From assembly GCF_024137025.1 (NCBI RefSeq), contig NZ_JAMYJR010000026.1, positions 1-64,000 of the forward strand: 64,000 bases of DNA. The letters are read 5' to 3'. Under the pieces are notes generated by a model. It did no database searches. It saw only the letters and a program-made list of their open reading frames with translations, and was not told the origin of the DNA. Source of the stretch: Paractinoplanes aksuensis. Lineage in GTDB: Bacteria; Actinomycetota; Actinomycetes; Mycobacteriales; Micromonosporaceae. This document shows positions 15,032 through 22,399 of this stretch, piece after piece. The stretch's first letter is position 1. Each line of letters opens with the position of its first letter. A program made the position numbers and the translations under genes.

Positions 15032-16693
15032 TCAGTCGATCTGGGGCAGGGCTGGGCCGAGGATGTCGTCGGCGTCGACGATCGTGTAGGCGTAGCCCTG
15101 CTCGGCCAGGAAGCGCTGACGGTGGGCGGCGTACTCGGTGTCGATCGTGTCCCGCGAGACGACCGTGTAGAAGTGGGCCTGCCGCCCGTCGCCCTTGGGC
15201 CGCAGCACCCGGCCCAGCCGCTGCGCCTCCTCTTGCCGCGAGCCGAACGTGCCCGACACCTGGATGGCCACCGCCGCCTCGGGCAGGTCGATCGAGAAGT
15301 TGCCGACCTTCGACAGCACCAGCGTCTTCAGCTCGCCCGAGCGGAACGCGTCGAACAGGCGCTCGCGCTCTTTGTTGGTGGTCGAGCCCTGGATGATCGG
15401 GGCGTCGAGGTACTCGCCCAGCTGGTGCAGCTGGTCGATGTAGGCCCCGATGACCAGCACCTGCTCATCCGGGTGCTGCTCGACCAGGGCGCGCACGACC
15501 GGCAGCTTGGTGCGCGCGGTGGCGGCCACCCGGTAGCGCTCCTCGGCCTCGGTCACCGCGTACGCCATCCGCTCGGCGTCGGTGAGCGTGACCCGCACCT
15601 CGACACACTCGGCGGGGGCGATCCAGCCCTGCGACTCGATGTCTTTCCACGGCGCGTCGTAGCGCTTCGGGCCGATCAGCGAGAACACGTCGCCCTCGCG
15701 GCCGTCCTCGCGGACCAGGGTCGCGGTCAGGCCGAGCCGGCGACGGGCCTGCAGGTCGGCCGTGAACCGGAAGATCGGCGCCGGCAGCAGGTGGACCTCG
15801 TCATAGATGACCAGGCCCCAGTCGCGCGCGCCGAACACGTCGAGGTGGGGATAGGTGCCGCCGCGGCGGGACGTGAGCACCTGGTAGGTGGCGATGGTGA
15901 CCGCGCGGATCTCTTTGCGCTCGCCGCTGTACTCGCCGATCTCGTCCTCGGTGAGCGACGTACGGGCGATCAGCTCGCGCTTCCACTGCCGCCCGGCCAC
16001 CGTGTTGGTGACCAGGATCAGCGTCGTCGCCTTGGCCGTGGCCATCGCGGCCGCGCCGACCAGCGTCTTTCCGGCGCCGCAGGGCAGCACCACGACCCCG
16101 GAACCACCGGCCCAGAAGCCGTCGACCGCCTCTTGCTGGTACGACCGCAGGGTCCAGCCGTCCTCGGCCAGATTGATCTCGTGGGCCTCGCCGTCGACGT
16201 AACCGGCCAGGTCCTCGGCCGGCCAGCCCAGCTTGAGCAGCGCCTGCTTGAGCCGCCCGCGCTCGGACGGGTGGACCGCGATGGTCTCGTCGTCGATCTT
16301 GGCGCCGAGCATGCCGGCCAGCTTCTTCGACTTGGCCACCTCGATCAGCACGATCTTGTCGAGGCCGCGCAGCACCAGGCCGTGCCCGGGGTCGTTGACC
16401 AGCTGGAGCCGCCCGTAGCGGTCCATCGTCTCGGCCACGTCGACCAGCAGCGCGTGCGGCACCGGGTAGCGCGAGTACTTGATCAGGGAGTCGACCACAC
16501 TCTCGGCGTCATGCCCGGCGGCGCGCGCGTTCCACAGGCCGAGCGGGGTCAACCGGTACGTGTGCACGTGTTCCGGCGACCGTTCGAGCTCGGCGAACGG
16601 GGCTATGGCCATCCGGCACGCCTTCGCGTCCGGGTGGTCGACTTCCAGCAGGAGGGTCTTGTCGGACTGGACGATAAGTGGTCCGCCGCTCAC
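15032..16693 (-). CDS. XPB-family DNA repair helicase
   Basis: 553 residues of superfamily 2. Walker A is VVLPCGAGKTLVGAAAM near 205, a DEVH box (VIYDEVHLLP) near 300, GLTATLVREDG near 325 and motif VI QRLGRVLRPKGDG near 510. The N-terminal damage-recognition region (PLIVQSDKTLLLEVDHP) is as in mycobacterial XPB, an ATP-driven 3'-5' DNA helicase. GTG at 16693 is chosen because GAAGGG lies 8 bp upstream; GTG at 16702 is the longer alternative. Its neighbour upstream encodes the helicase-associated protein found beside XPB in M. tuberculosis. Confidence 0.95.
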   Translation of the reverse strand: MSGGPLIVQSDKTLLLEVDHPDAKACRMAIAPFAELERSPEHVHTYRLTPLGLWNARAAGHDAESVVDSLIKYSRYPVPHALLVDVAETMDRYGRLQLVNDPGHGLVLRGLDKIVLIEVAKSKKLAGMLGAKIDDETIAVHPSERGRLKQALLKLGWPAEDLAGYVDGEAHEINLAEDGWTLRSYQQEAVDGFWAGGSGVVVLPCGAGKTLVGAAAMATAKATTLILVTNTVAGRQWKRELIARTSLTEDEIGEYSGERKEIRAVTIATYQVLTSRRGGTYPHLDVFGARDWGLVIYDEVHLLPAPIFRFTADLQARRRLGLTATLVREDGREGDVFSLIGPKRYDAPWKDIESQGWIAPAECVEVRVTLTDAERMAYAVTEAEERYRVAATARTKLPVVRALVEQHPDEQVLVIGAYIDQLHQLGEYLDAPIIQGSTTNKERERLFDAFRSGELKTLVLSKVGNFSIDLPEAAVAIQVSGTFGSRQEEAQRLGRVLRPKGDGRQAHFYTVVSRDTIDTEYAAHRQRFLAEQGYAYTIVDADDILGPALPQID

Positions 16694-16794
16694 CAGTAAC
16701 ACCCTTCGAAGAGCTCACACCGACCCTCCAGTCTGACACGAAGTCGGTGCAACCTTTCGGCCCGCGACCGCGTTGACAGAGAAGCGCGGGGGAG

Positions 16795-16827
16795 GCGGGT
16801 CGCACCCGACGGGGGTGTGCGACCCGC
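16795..16827 (-). terminator. Hairpin downstream of helicase-associated gene
   Basis: GCGGGTCGCAC (16795-16805) pairs perfectly with GTGCGACCCGC (16817-16827), starting 6 bp past the stop of the minus-strand gene. There is no T tract. It separates that gene from the downstream XPB gene, which probably has its own promoter in the 139-bp gap. Confidence 0.7.
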
Positions 16828-16832
16828 GCGCG

Positions 16833-19292
16833 TCAGTTCTCTTCGTCCGGCACCGCGGCCGTGATGCGGTGCAACGCGAAGGTGTGCAGGGTTTCCGTAC
16901 GCTCGTCCTCGGCCCGCAGATAGCCCGCGCTCAGCGACACCGGCCGCACCAGGCGCGACAACGTGGCGCCGTGCGAGTCAACATAACCCACCCAGACCCG
17001 AACCTTTTCCCGTACGGCTTGTTGCAGCACCGCCATGGCTTGGCCGTGTTGCTGCACCGAGGTCAGCCCGGGAACGCCCTGCCCGTTGGCCGCGCGCACG
17101 CTCACCGGGGCCCGGCGGGCCGCGCGCGTGGCGATGTCCCCGCGCCGGATCTGCTCGACCACCCCGGCCAGCCGCGGCCCTGACAGCAGCGGCGGGCCGG
17201 CCTGGTCGGCCAGGCGGGAGGCCACCGACGTACGGGTCGGCGCGCGGCGCACCTTGGGCCGGCTCAGCACGGCGGCGCCCCCGGCGTCCTCGGCGACCGG
17301 CGCGAAACCGGCCTCCCGCAGGCCGCCCAGCAGCCGCACCACCTGCAGCGGGCTGACCAGCACGGTCGGCGCGATCTGACGCAGGCCCAGCGAGCCGAGC
17401 CGCTTGTCGGCCATCACCTCGGCCAGCAGCGCCTCGTCGTCGCTGCGCAGATACGAGCCGGCCGAACCGGCGCGCAGGCCACCGTGCTTGCGGGCGGCGT
17501 CGTCGATCATGTAGCTCAGCGTCTGCGGCACCGGGGTGCGTGACCGGCGGCGGAACAGCGAGTGCAGGTCGGCCGCCGTGTACCCGACGTCAAGGGCCCG
17601 CCGCACACTGGCCGCGGTGACCCGGAACACGCTCGCCCCGCCGGCCGACTCGGGCTCGGCGACCACGTCGAGCTCGGCCGCCAGCTCGGGCTCGGGCGGG
17701 CCGGGCACCACCACGGACAGGTCGGCCTGCACCAGCACATGGTCGACCGGAGCCGGGAGCAGGGCATCGAGTGTGCGTACGACATCACCCGGCGGCTCGG
17801 TCGCCCCCGGGCGGACGCCGAGCGGATCACCATCGGCGTCGTCGACATCTTCGAAGAGCAGGCGGCCGTACGAGGTGATGGCTCCGAGCGCGGTCACGCC
17901 GAGCGCGGCCGCGCTGGTCAGAGCGTCGCGGTGGGCCGCCTCACGACCGCGCGAGCGCCGGGGGGTCTGCCACGCGAGCAGGCCCAGCACCTCGTCGACC
18001 TGCGGCGCGGTGCCCGGCTTGAGGTCGGCCAGCACCAGCAGGCCCTCGCGCCGGGCCTGCGGGGCGCCGGCCCGCTCGGCGTCGGGGGCGAGCGCGTTGA
18101 TCGGGCGGTCGCGGTCGTCGCGCTGCCCGATCAGGCCGGGCTGCCGGGTCATGGCCAGCCAGGCCCGGGCCAGTGAGACCCAGCGCTGGGCGAGGCTGAG
18201 CGCCCGCCACAGGTCGTAGGCGCCGGTGGGCAGGAAGATCTCGTCGACCGCGCCCGAGGCCCGGCTCACGGTCACCGAACGGGCGGTGCCGGCCGCATCG
18301 GCCTCGCCGAGCAGGCCCGAGGCGTGGGCCACCTCGAGCAGCAGGGCCGCCCCGGGCTCGTCGAGGCCGGCCGTCTTGGCCAGGCGCTTCAGGTCGCGAA
18401 CGCCCAGACCGCCGGCCCGCAGCACCGGGGCTGGCTCGGCGGCCAGCGCCTCGAGCAGCGCCTCGGTGCTGCGGACGGCCTCCATCACCTGGCCCGCACC
18501 GGCCGAGTCGACGGACTTGGGGTCGCGGGCGCTGCCCTCGGGGATCGGCGGGAACGGCCGCAGCGGGCCCAGGGGACCGGTGTCGCGGCGCAGCAGCAGG
18601 CCCACCTCGCGGGGCAGTTCGACCAGCTCACCGTCGGCCCGCGGGGCCCGGCCGGCCTCGCTGATCGGCACCAGCACGTGGTTGTCGACCAGCCAGCGCA
18701 CCGGCTCGCCGGCTGTGCCTTTAGTCCGTTTTTGGGTTGGGTGGGAGTCGCGGCCTAGCGCACCGATCGGCGGACCGGCGGCGAGCCGGTCGAGCACGGC
18801 CCGGGCGCCGGGCGGGGCGGCCAGGACCGTACGCCGCAATTTGGCTTTGTCGGCGCAGAGCGCCGCGGCCTGTGGGTCGAGGAAGTCGGCCGGACGCCCC
18901 AGACCGGCCGGATAGGGCGAGGTGACCTCGTCGATCGCGGCCACGAGGTGCAGGGAGTCGTCGCCGCCGAACATCAGGAACCGGACCCGCAGGCGGTCGA
19001 CGGCGACGCGGACATCGGCCGGCTCGACGTCGCAGGCGAGCTCGAGGATCGCGTCGACCGAGGTCAGTGCCGTCTCGGCCGAGCGGCTGAGCCGGGCCGC
19101 GTCGAGGACGGCGAGAGTGAACTCGTCGAGGCCGTCCAGACAGCGGGCGACCGAGCCGCGGGACTGGGCCCGGACGGCGAGAGCGGAGATGTCGGCGGGT
19201 ACGGGGACGACGAGATCCGGGCGCAGCTGAACGAGCGCGCTCAGCGCTTCGTCAGTGAGCGACCGCAGGTGATCGGCGAATGTGGTGGCCAT
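16833..19292 (-). CDS. Helicase-associated (XPB/Ssl2-like) domain protein
   Basis: 819 residues. This large soluble protein is the actinobacterial partner encoded next to XPB (comparable to Rv0862c beside Rv0861c). It opens TTFADHLRSLTDEALSALVQ, contains winged-helix-like segments, and has an XPB/Ssl2-type C-terminal region. Near the end, VQQHGQAMAVLQQAVREKV and a WYL-like YVDSHG...VRPVSLSAGYLRAED stretch occur. The ATG at 19292 is preferred because the family sequence begins there. The molecular role is not established; the neighbourhood suggests DNA repair or transcription coupling. It is divergent from the small gene at 19376. Confidence 0.82.
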   Translation of the reverse strand: MATTFADHLRSLTDEALSALVQLRPDLVVPVPADISALAVRAQSRGSVARCLDGLDEFTLAVLDAARLSRSAETALTSVDAILELACDVEPADVRVAVDRLRVRFLMFGGDDSLHLVAAIDEVTSPYPAGLGRPADFLDPQAAALCADKAKLRRTVLAAPPGARAVLDRLAAGPPIGALGRDSHPTQKRTKGTAGEPVRWLVDNHVLVPISEAGRAPRADGELVELPREVGLLLRRDTGPLGPLRPFPPIPEGSARDPKSVDSAGAGQVMEAVRSTEALLEALAAEPAPVLRAGGLGVRDLKRLAKTAGLDEPGAALLLEVAHASGLLGEADAAGTARSVTVSRASGAVDEIFLPTGAYDLWRALSLAQRWVSLARAWLAMTRQPGLIGQRDDRDRPINALAPDAERAGAPQARREGLLVLADLKPGTAPQVDEVLGLLAWQTPRRSRGREAAHRDALTSAAALGVTALGAITSYGRLLFEDVDDADGDPLGVRPGATEPPGDVVRTLDALLPAPVDHVLVQADLSVVVPGPPEPELAAELDVVAEPESAGGASVFRVTAASVRRALDVGYTAADLHSLFRRRSRTPVPQTLSYMIDDAARKHGGLRAGSAGSYLRSDDEALLAEVMADKRLGSLGLRQIAPTVLVSPLQVVRLLGGLREAGFAPVAEDAGGAAVLSRPKVRRAPTRTSVASRLADQAGPPLLSGPRLAGVVEQIRRGDIATRAARRAPVSVRAANGQGVPGLTSVQQHGQAMAVLQQAVREKVRVWVGYVDSHGATLSRLVRPVSLSAGYLRAEDERTETLHTFALHRITAAVPDEEN

Positions 19293-19375
19293 CGTGTTCA
19301 ACGCTAGCGACCGTGGGACGATATTGGCGTGCCCGGCTCGTCCGGGACTTCGTTGGGATACTGAAGGGGACATCC

Positions 19376-19579
19376 GTGGCCGCGAAGAACACTCTGCCGG
19401 GAACCGACGTCAAGGGCGGCGCCGCCGAGCGTCAGACCCAGCCCCGCGGGCCCGAGGACCACTTCGACGTGTCCGAGATCCTCTCCGACCGGGCCGCCGC
19501 GCCGTCGCCGTTCGGTGACGATCAGACCTTCCCGCTGCCGGTCGAGCAACTGCACTACATCCCGTCGACCCCCGCGTGA
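19376..19579 (+). CDS. Small hypothetical protein
   Basis: 67 residues: hydrophilic, no cysteines, no membrane segment. It ends QTFPLPVEQLHYIPSTPA. GTG at 19376 is preceded at 5 bp by GAAGGGGA, a good ribosome site, and this supports a real gene. No family recognised. It lies 10 bp before the HAD phosphatase gene, suggesting an operon. Confidence 0.65.
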   Translation: MAAKNTLPGTDVKGGAAERQTQPRGPEDHFDVSEILSDRAAAPSPFGDDQTFPLPVEQLHYIPSTPA

Positions 19580-19589
19580 GCTGCTGTTC

Positions 19590-20213
19590 ATGACCTCGGC
19601 GGTCGGGTTCGACCTGGACATGACCCTGATCGACTCCCGGCCGGGCATCCGGGCCGCCTACCAGGCCCTGACCGCCGAGACCGGCGTCCTCGTGGACGCC
19701 GACCTCGCGGTCAGCCGGCTGGGCCCGCCGCTGCGGACCGAACTCGGGCACTGGTTCCCGCCCGAGCAGATCGAACAGACGGTGGTCACCTACCGGGCCC
19801 TCTACACCCGGTACGCGATCACGCCGACCGTGCCGATGCCGGGCGCTGTCGAGGCCCTGGCCGCCGTGCGTGAGATGGGTCTCCGTGTCGTGGTGGTCAC
19901 CTCGAAGCTGGGCCGGCTCGCGCACATGCACCTCGATCACCTGGGCATCGTCGTCGACGAAGTGGCCGGGGACCTGTTCGCCGAGGGCAAGGCGGCGGCG
20001 ATCACCGAGCACGGCGCGAACTGGTATGTCGGGGATCACATCGCCGACATGGTGGCCGCGCGCACGGCCGGGGTGCCGGGCATCGGCGTCGCCACCGGGC
20101 CCTGCTCGCCGGACGATCTTGGGAACGCCGGGGCCGCGTACGTGTTGAAGGATCTCACCGGGCTGCCGGCGCTGCTGCGCGAGATTGCAGTTGGGTCCGA
20201 GCCCGCCGCTTAA
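19590..20213 (+). CDS. HAD superfamily hydrolase
   Basis: 207 residues. HAD motif I is FDLDMTLIDS (nucleophile Asp near residue 8), motif II VVVTSK near 102, and motif IV VGDHIADM near 150. The helical cap between motifs I and II resembles phosphoglycolate phosphatase-like enzymes. It should hydrolyse a small phosphate ester; the substrate is unknown. ATG at 19590 has only a weak ribosome site. It lies between the small gene at 19376 and the cold-shock gene, all on the plus strand. Confidence 0.85.
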   Translation: MTSAVGFDLDMTLIDSRPGIRAAYQALTAETGVLVDADLAVSRLGPPLRTELGHWFPPEQIEQTVVTYRALYTRYAITPTVPMPGAVEALAAVREMGLRVVVVTSKLGRLAHMHLDHLGIVVDEVAGDLFAEGKAAAITEHGANWYVGDHIADMVAARTAGVPGIGVATGPCSPDDLGNAGAAYVLKDLTGLPALLREIAVGSEPAA

Positions 20214-20264
20214 GTAGCCTTTGCGGTGAGCGGTTGTTTCCATTGAGTGAAGTTGAGGTCAGCG

Positions 20265-20651
20265 GTGCCCACGGGTCGAGTGAAGTGGTACGACGCGGCG
20301 AAGGGATTCGGGTTCGTCACCAGCGATGAGGGCGGCGACGTGTTCCTGCCCAAGGGCGCGCTGCCGGCCGGGGTGGCCGAGTTGAAGACAGGCCAGCGCA
20401 TCGAGTTCGGCGTGGTCGACAGCCGCAAGGGCGCCCAGGCGATGGGCGTCAAGCTGATCGACGCGCCGCCGTCGCTGTCCGAGCTGCGACGCCGGCCCGC
20501 CGAAGAGTTGCACAGCATGGTCGAAGACATGATCAAGGTGCTCGAGTCGCAGGTGCAGCCCGGCCTGAGCCGCGGCCGCTACCCCGACAAGCGCGTCGCC
20601 CAGAAGATCGCGCAGGTGATCCACGCGGTCGCCAAAGAGTTCGAGATCTAG
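20265..20651 (+). CDS. Cold-shock domain protein with C-terminal extension
   Basis: 128 residues. The cold-shock domain occupies 1-67: GRVKWYDAAKGFGFVTSDEG carries RNP1 (KGFGFV). The RNP2 position reads DVFLPKG instead of the usual VFVHF, so an aromatic/His RNA-contact pair is altered. A helical extension of about 60 residues follows (LSELRRRPAEELHSMVEDMI...QKIAQVIHAVAKEFEI), as in the long actinobacterial cold-shock proteins. GTG at 20265 has GAGG 6 bp upstream. The gene ends overlapping the convergent mqnD gene by 4 bp. Confidence 0.88.
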   Translation: MPTGRVKWYDAAKGFGFVTSDEGGDVFLPKGALPAGVAELKTGQRIEFGVVDSRKGAQAMGVKLIDAPPSLSELRRRPAEELHSMVEDMIKVLESQVQPGLSRGRYPDKRVAQKIAQVIHAVAKEFEI

Positions 20652-21469
20652 ATAAAAGGCTTCACCGACGGCGTCAAACCCGCCGCCGCCGCACGCTGCA
20701 ACAGGGCGTCGGCGGCGGCGAATCCGTCTCGGCCCAGCTCGAGCGTGAACTCGTTGACGTAGAGGTCGATGTGCTGCTGCACGACCTCGGGCTCCATCTC
20801 TTGCGCGTTGGCCAGCACGAACTCGCGGCTCGCGTCGGGGTTGGCCCAGGCCATGCTGACCGAGTTGCGGATCCACTCGGTGGCCTGCGCCGGGTCGACC
20901 GAACCGCGCTTGGCCAGGATCGCGCCCAGCGGGATGGGCAGCCCCGTGTCGGACTCCCACCACTCGCCCAGATCGGCCAGCGCGGTGAGGCCATAGCGCT
21001 GATAGGTGAAGCGGGCCTCGTGGATGACCAGGCCGGCGTCGAACTTGCCCTCGGCCACGCCCGGCATGATCTGGTGGAACGGGACGACCTCGATGCGCCC
21101 CGGCGCACGGTCGGCCGCCCACAGGCGGAACAGCAGATAGGCCGTGGTGCGGTCGCCCGGGACGGCCACCGTCTTGCCGGCCAGGTCGAGACCGGGCTCA
21201 CGGGCCAGCACCAGCGGGCCGCAGCCGCGACCGAGGGCGCCCCCGGTGGGCAGCAGTTCGTAGTCGTCGAGCAGCCAGGGCAGCGCCGCGTAACTGACCT
21301 TGACCAGGTCGAACTCGCCCCGCTCGGCCGCCGTGTTCGTCACGTCGACGTCGGCGAAGGTCAGATTGACCTCGGGCGTGCCCGGGATGAGCCCGTGCAC
21401 GAGAGCGTGGAAGACGAACGTGTCATTGGGACACGGGGAGACCGCGAGTGAGAGCGCCACGAGGTCCAC
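20648..21469 (-). CDS. mqnD: 1,4-dihydroxy-6-naphthoate synthase
   Basis: 273 residues. The family opening LSLAVSPCPNDTFVFHALVHG is unmistakable, with FDLVKVSYAALPWLL near 60 and GLVIHEARFTYQRYGL near 145. MqnD converts cyclic dehypoxanthinylfutalosine to 1,4-dihydroxy-6-naphthoate in the futalosine route to menaquinone. GTG at 21469 is chosen because the conserved part begins immediately after it; upstream residues in the open frame lack similarity. It lies 62 bp downstream of mqnB on the same strand. The gap holds DnaA-box-like sequences. Confidence 0.93.
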   Translation of the reverse strand: MDLVALSLAVSPCPNDTFVFHALVHGLIPGTPEVNLTFADVDVTNTAAERGEFDLVKVSYAALPWLLDDYELLPTGGALGRGCGPLVLAREPGLDLAGKTVAVPGDRTTAYLLFRLWAADRAPGRIEVVPFHQIMPGVAEGKFDAGLVIHEARFTYQRYGLTALADLGEWWESDTGLPIPLGAILAKRGSVDPAQATEWIRNSVSMAWANPDASREFVLANAQEMEPEVVQQHIDLYVNEFTLELGRDGFAAADALLQRAAAAGLTPSVKPFI

Positions 21470-21531
21470 GCTAGAGGGTGTTCCGGGTGGACCGGCGTCA
21501 CGACAGGTGTCTCTCATCCCACACGGTGAAG

Positions 21532-21573
21532 TTATCCACAGGCTGTCCACAACCGGGCGGAAGCTGTGGATAA
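21532..21573. other. DnaA-box-like cluster, left part
   Basis: TTATCCACA at 21532-21540, CTGTCCACA at 21543-21551 and the inverse TGTGGATAA at 21565-21573. The first and third match the consensus DnaA box exactly; the middle one is one base from the TTGTCCACA form. They overlap the 3' end of mqnB. Confidence 0.6.
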
Positions 21574-22158
21574 CGCGGCGAAGGCCTCCTTGAGCCGCCA
21601 GGCGGCGCGGTCTCGCGGGCCGACCGGGTTGGAGATGGTGCGCAGCTCGGCGAAGGGGAGACCGGCGGCGGCGACGGCCACGCCGTACCCCTCCATGGCC
21701 TCGGCCACAGCCTGTGGATAACTCTTCGCCAGGCGGTCGGCGGTCGTCTGCGTGCCGGTGACGGTGCTGAGGGTCACGACGTCGCCGACGATCGCCCCGG
21801 GGATCTCGGTGGTCAGGGCCTGGAGGAGGGTGGGGTCGGCATTGACGACGCTCTCGCCGAAGCCGAGCTCGTCGACGGTGAGGAAGCCGTCGGGGGTCTC
21901 GGCGCCCAGATCGCCGGCGATGCTGCGGGTGGCGAGCACGGTGGCGCCCACGGGGGCGCGGCCGGGGAAGCCGCCGGCGATCCCGGCCGAGATGACGGCG
22001 CGGTAGCGGCCGGTGGCCAGCAGCCGGGCGGTGCCGGCGGCGGCTGCGGCGGGGCCGACACCCACCGGGGCGACGACGACGTGGTCGGGGTCGGCGCCCG
22101 CGCGTACGGCGTCGGCCTCGGCCGGTACGGCCGTGACCACCAGCAGGGGGAGGTGCAT
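21532..22158 (-). CDS. mqnB: Futalosine hydrolase
   Basis: 208 residues of the nucleoside phosphorylase fold: LLVVTAVPAEADAVRAG at the start, SAGIAGGF near 58 (phosphorylase loop) and EAMEGYGVAVAAA near 155, with the catalytic glutamate region. MqnB removes hypoxanthine from futalosine to give dehypoxanthinylfutalosine, upstream of MqnC and MqnD in menaquinone synthesis. ATG start. The 3' coding end carries several exact DnaA-box 9-mers. Confidence 0.92.
   Translation of the reverse strand: MHLPLLVVTAVPAEADAVRAGADPDHVVVAPVGVGPAAAAAGTARLLATGRYRAVISAGIAGGFPGRAPVGATVLATRSIAGDLGAETPDGFLTVDELGFGESVVNADPTLLQALTTEIPGAIVGDVVTLSTVTGTQTTADRLAKSYPQAVAEAMEGYGVAVAAAGLPFAELRTISNPVGPRDRAAWRLKEAFAALSTASARLWTACG
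21713..21721 (-). other. DnaA-box-like 9-mer within mqnB
   Basis: TGTGGATAA, an exact inverse-orientation consensus box inside the coding sequence of mqnB. Confidence 0.55.
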
Positions 22159-22204
22159 CAGGTCGGGTCCTCGCTAATCGGCAGGTTGATCATTCGAGCT
22201 CGCC

Positions 22205-22284
22205 ACGGAGCCGGCCCACCACAGAGCCGACCCACCACGGCGCCGACCCACCACGGCGCCGGCCCACCACAGAGCCCGCCCTCC
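22205..22284. repeat. 16-bp tandem repeats upstream of mqnB
   Basis: Five imperfect 16-bp units of the form ACnGnGCCgnCCCACC start at 22205, 22221, 22237, 22253 and 22269. They lie between the 3' end of the minus-strand MFS gene and the 5' end of mqnB, so unlike the other arrays this one is in a co-directional gap. Confidence 0.85.
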
Positions 22285-22322
22285 CTTGGGGGGACCCCCA
22301 CCTCGGCGATTGTGGCGGAAGT

Positions 22323-22380
22323 TGTGGATCTTTGCCGTAGGTGGAGCCGCATGCTGTGGACAGACCGGGATTGTGGATAA
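22323..22380 (-). other. DnaA-box-like cluster, right part
   Basis: TGTGGATCT at 22323-22331 (two mismatches), TGTGGACAG at 22355-22363 (one base from the TGTGGACAA form) and TGTGGATAA at 22372-22380 (exact). All are in one orientation, within the 58 bp before the end of the MFS gene. Confidence 0.6.
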
Positions 22381-22399
22381 CTCTGCAGGGTCGGCCGGC

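Noticed and set aside
21532..22380. Chromosome origin oriC
   Set aside because: No dnaA, dnaN or gyrB gene, no AT-rich unwinding region, and the boxes lie partly inside mqnB. A secondary DnaA-binding locus fits better.
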